From Nocardia exalbida NBRC 100660 (lineage in GTDB: Bacteria > Actinomycetota > Actinomycetes > Mycobacteriales > Mycobacteriaceae): a stretch of DNA of 64,000 nt. The number at the start of each line of letters is the position of its first letter. Positions within the stretch are counted from its first letter, which is position 1. The stretch lies in NCBI RefSeq assembly GCF_000308575.1, contig NZ_BAFZ01000162.1, forward strand, positions 1 to 64,000, given 5' to 3'. Under the pieces are notes generated by a model that saw nothing but the letters and a program-made list of their open reading frames with translations, was not told the origin of the DNA and searched no databases. A program made the translations under genes and the position numbers. Of the stretch, positions 61,562 to 64,000 are shown in pieces.

Positions 61562-63253
61562 TCAGTCCTGATGAGCGAGTTGGGCGCGGAGTGTGTCCAG
61601 GCCCATGCCGCCGAGTTCGAGCGCGCGGGTGTGAAAGTCTTTCAGGTCGAACGCGTGCCCGGCGCGCTGACGGGCTTCGTCGCGGGCGGTGAGCCAGAGT
61701 CGTTCGCCGAGCTTGTAGGCGGGTGCTTGGCCCGGCCATCCGAGGTAGCGGTCGATCTCGTCGCGGGCCTCGGCTGGGTCGAGGACGGTGCGGGTCAGTA
61801 GGAATTCCGCGCCGAGGTCCGGTGTCCACCGCTTGCCGGGGTGGAAGCCGGCACCCGCGGGGATCTTCAGCTGCAGGTGCATCCCGATATCGACGATCAC
61901 CCGTGCGGCGCGGAACAGTTGTTGTGCGAGCATGCCGAACAGATCGCCGTCGTCGCTGAGGTATCCGAGGTCGCGCATGAGGCGCTCGGCATAGAGTGCC
62001 CAGCCTTCACCGTGCCCGGCGGTGAACGACAACATGCGCTGGTAGGTGTTGAGCGATGCGCCTTGGGCGACCGCTGTCGCGACCTGCAGATGATGTCCGG
62101 GTACTCCCTCGTGGTACACGGTGGAGACCTCGCGCCAGGTGGCGAATTCGGTCTTTTCCGGGGCTACCGACCACCACATCCGGCCGGGTCGCCGGAAGTC
62201 CGCGCTGGGCCCGGTGTAGTAGGCGCCCAGAGTCCCACCGGGCGGCGCGATCGTGCATTCCAACCGCATCAACGCATCGGGGATATCGAAGTGTGTGCCG
62301 CGCAACGATGTCAATGCCCGGTCCGACAGGTGTTGCATCCAGGCTTCGAACTCGCTGCGCCCGTGTACCCGGTAGCGGGGGTCCGCGTCGAGGGCCGTGG
62401 CGGTTTCGGCGAGCGTCGCGCCCGGGATGATCCGGGCGGCGACCGATGCCATGTCGGCCTCGAGTCGTGCGAATTCGTCCCAGCCCCACTCGTAGGCTTC
62501 CCGCAGATCGACCGTGCTGCCGAGATGGTATCGGGACCAGAGCCGATACGCCTGCTCGCCAACGGCGTCAGCGGCCGGTGCCAGCGGCCCCAGCTCGTTG
62601 CGCAGGAAGCCGGCCAGGTCGGCATACGCGTGTTCGGCCGCGCGTGCGGCTTGCCGTAATTGCTGCGCCGGCGCGCCGTGCACACGATCGGCGGCGGCGA
62701 CGAATGTGGAAAAGAACCCTGCCCCATCGCGCAGTCCCGCCCAGGTTTCCGCCTGCTCGGCGGTCTTGGTGATCTGCCGTTGTGCGGATACCTGTCCGCG
62801 CTGGGCGGCGCTCAACAACGAGGCATTCAGGCCCTGCAGCGTGCCGGGAATCTTGGCCAGTCGTGTGGCGATGAGCGACCAGCCCTCGGCGGTGCTGGTG
62901 TCCATCAGATCGAACACCATCCGAATGTCCTGTACCGGGCTGGAGATCACGTTCAGCGCCGCTGCCGGCAGGCCGGCCTCCAGTATCTCGATCTCGAGTC
63001 CGATACGGTCGCAGAACACGGCTTTCGCGACCCGCTCACCGTCGTCGGCAGGCTCGGCGGCCAGCACATCGCGCAACGCCGCGCGATAGATGTCCGCGCG
63101 AAGATCATGGCCGGCAGGCGAATAATCAGTGAGACAGTCCTGATCTCCGGTGAGCCCGAACATCGCGGCCGCCACCGGATCGGCAGCCGCGTACTCGGTG
63201 ACGAACCGGTCACAGATCTGATGGACACTCTCGCCTGATGCCGTGCGGCGCAC
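61562..63253 (-). CDS. DUF885-family metallopeptidase-like protein
   Basis: A 563-residue protein of the DUF885 family, a group with a thermolysin-like zinc fold. The zinc site is TVYHEGVPGHHLQVA (H-E-x3-H-H) with a downstream Glu in GHGEGWALYAERLM; LGAYYTGPSADF and RTVLDPAEARDEIDRYLGWP are other family phrases. It should be cytosolic; no signal peptide is seen. GTG 63253 is chosen because the upstream gene's stop lies at 63255-63257 and the longer frame to 63334 runs inside it. Being 1 bp behind an NRPS gene, it is probably co-transcribed and may process or hydrolyse a peptide, though housekeeping peptidase use is equally possible. Confidence 0.85.
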   Translation of the reverse strand: MRRTASGESVHQICDRFVTEYAAADPVAAAMFGLTGDQDCLTDYSPAGHDLRADIYRAALRDVLAAEPADDGERVAKAVFCDRIGLEIEILEAGLPAAALNVISSPVQDIRMVFDLMDTSTAEGWSLIATRLAKIPGTLQGLNASLLSAAQRGQVSAQRQITKTAEQAETWAGLRDGAGFFSTFVAAADRVHGAPAQQLRQAARAAEHAYADLAGFLRNELGPLAPAADAVGEQAYRLWSRYHLGSTVDLREAYEWGWDEFARLEADMASVAARIIPGATLAETATALDADPRYRVHGRSEFEAWMQHLSDRALTSLRGTHFDIPDALMRLECTIAPPGGTLGAYYTGPSADFRRPGRMWWSVAPEKTEFATWREVSTVYHEGVPGHHLQVATAVAQGASLNTYQRMLSFTAGHGEGWALYAERLMRDLGYLSDDGDLFGMLAQQLFRAARVIVDIGMHLQLKIPAGAGFHPGKRWTPDLGAEFLLTRTVLDPAEARDEIDRYLGWPGQAPAYKLGERLWLTARDEARQRAGHAFDLKDFHTRALELGGMGLDTLRAQLAHQD

Positions 63254-63254
63254 G

Positions 63255-64000
63255 CTACCGCCCGTCCGCTGGGCCGGGCACTGACCGCGTTGTGCCCACG
63301 ATCGAATCGAGGGTGCCCGATATATCGAGATCATCGATGGTAACGGCGGGATCGCGGGTAACCGTACAAAGTATTCGCAGGTACCGGGCGATGACCGTAT
63401 CGATCGTCGACCGATGGAAGAGGTCCGTCGCGTATTCGAGGGTCACGGGATACCCGTCGGCCGGTTCGGGGCTGTCGGTGACGGAGAAAATGAGGTCCGA
63501 CCGCGAAATCCCGAGCGATACGGGATAGCCGGTGACCTGTATACCGGGGAAGCGGACGGCCGGGAAGACGTGACTCTGGAATACCAGTGTTACTGGTACC
63601 ACGGAGGTCAGCAGTCGATCGAATGCGCCGGATCCGTCCGGATCGAGTAGCTCGACGAGATGTTGCAGCGGAAGATCCTGATGGGCGTATGCCGCCAGGG
63701 CCTTTTCTCTCACTGCGGCGAGTAGTTCAGCGAATGAAGCCGGCCCCTCGACGGAGACGCGGAGAATCCACGAAGCGTGGAAGAATCCGATGAGGTCGGT
63801 GAGGGCGTCGTCGACGCGGCCCGCGATCGGAGAGGCTATCGAGATATCGTCACCTCCGCCGAGTTGGCCGAGCAGCACCACCAGGGCGGCCTGGAGCACC
63901 ATCGGGGCGGTGGCCCCGTGAAGACGTGCGATTCGCTGTATTCCAGCGCGGGTTCGGCTGTCGATGGTGAACTCTGCCGTGCTGCTGGGATGGCTGGGCC
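63255..64000 (-). CDS. Nonribosomal peptide synthetase, 3' end (condensation domain), 5' end outside window
   Basis: The minus frame is open from the right edge to a stop at 63255 and encodes the C-terminal half of a condensation domain: TAPMVLQAALVVLLGQLGGG, ISIASPIAGRVDDALTDLIG, FFHASWILRVSVEGPASFAE, LLAAVREKALAAYAHQDLPL and QHLVELLDP. GGGDDISIASPIAGR is the C4/C5-like region and AYAHQDLP is the C6 motif. The H-H-x3-D-G motif lies beyond the window. No carrier, adenylation or thioesterase domain follows: the protein ends about 80 residues after the last recognisable strand, so a terminal condensation domain is implied, as in assembly lines that release by condensation with an amine or alcohol. 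Confidence 0.85.
   Translation of the reverse strand, partial: PSHPSSTAEFTIDSRTRAGIQRIARLHGATAPMVLQAALVVLLGQLGGGDDISIASPIAGRVDDALTDLIGFFHASWILRVSVEGPASFAELLAAVREKALAAYAHQDLPLQHLVELLDPDGSGAFDRLLTSVVPVTLVFQSHVFPAVRFPGIQVTGYPVSLGISRSDLIFSVTDSPEPADGYPVTLEYATDLFHRSTIDTVIARYLRILCTVTRDPAVTIDDLDISGTLDSIVGTTRSVPGPADGR

Overview
The window is high-GC actinomycete DNA. GTG starts and ATGA stop/start overlaps are frequent. There is a mycothiol-type DinB/MDMPI enzyme, a sigma-B/F-like promoter, and tyrosine-recombinase and Tn3 debris of the kind seen in soil actinomycetes. I infer a Nocardia-like member of the Mycobacteriales; the genus is not proven by anything seen here. No rRNA gene, tRNA gene or CRISPR array was recognised.

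Layout. 1-4 kb: the tail of an IPT/TIG protein, decayed regulator fragments, then a stress locus (SpoIIE/PP2C phosphatase divergent from Mn-catalase and a hemerythrin-like protein). 4-7.6 kb: transposon, hydrolase and transporter fragments around one intact membrane-anchored beta-propeller gene. 7.6-12.4 kb: a redox operon (ferredoxin/FAD reductase plus molybdopterin oxidoreductase) divergent from a TetR gene, with a perfect 16-bp palindrome between them. 12.2-16.3 kb: integrase and Tn3 fragments flanking an intact 746-residue two-part protein (DUF1444-like plus a possible Imm49-like half).

16.4-33.7 kb: a six-gene, tightly coupled polyketide operon. It holds three type I PKS proteins (ACP-KS-AT-AT-DH*-KR*-ACP; KS-AT-DH-KR-ACP; KS-AT-ACP; * = degenerate), a GST-like protein, a cytochrome P450 and a GNAT protein. 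No thioesterase and no loading AT are encoded. The colinear reading is: starter on the N-terminal ACP, one unreduced extension, one extension taken to the enoyl stage, one unreduced extension, then release by an unidentified route and P450 tailoring. 34-40 kb: an alpha/beta hydrolase, two glycosyltransferases, and an opposing operon of acyltransferase, PIG-L deacetylase and CocE-type hydrolase, possibly for a glycolipid or glycosylated product.

40.9-48.4 kb: a mycothiol-dependent-type enzyme, then an unusual toxin-like locus with two tandem XaxA-family pore-forming toxin subunits, an 804-residue helical/hydrophobic protein and, past an IS21 scar, a 241-residue Pro-rich protein. I regard this as the strongest candidate for an undescribed system, next to the tandem-AT PKS. 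48.8-57.3 kb: a HemB homologue with a racemase-like protein and a 5'-truncated flavin monooxygenase, a truncated LuxR regulator, an IS30 relic, a truncated LysR, then TetR, SDR and FAD monooxygenase genes. 57.3-61.6 kb: integrase pieces, a truncated quinone oxidoreductase, a succinate-semialdehyde-type dehydrogenase and relics. 61.6-64 kb: a DUF885 metallopeptidase behind an NRPS gene that ends in a condensation domain and runs off the right edge.

Several genes are cut at recombination scars, so many entries are fragments. Those calls rest on recognising family motifs by eye, without database searches.
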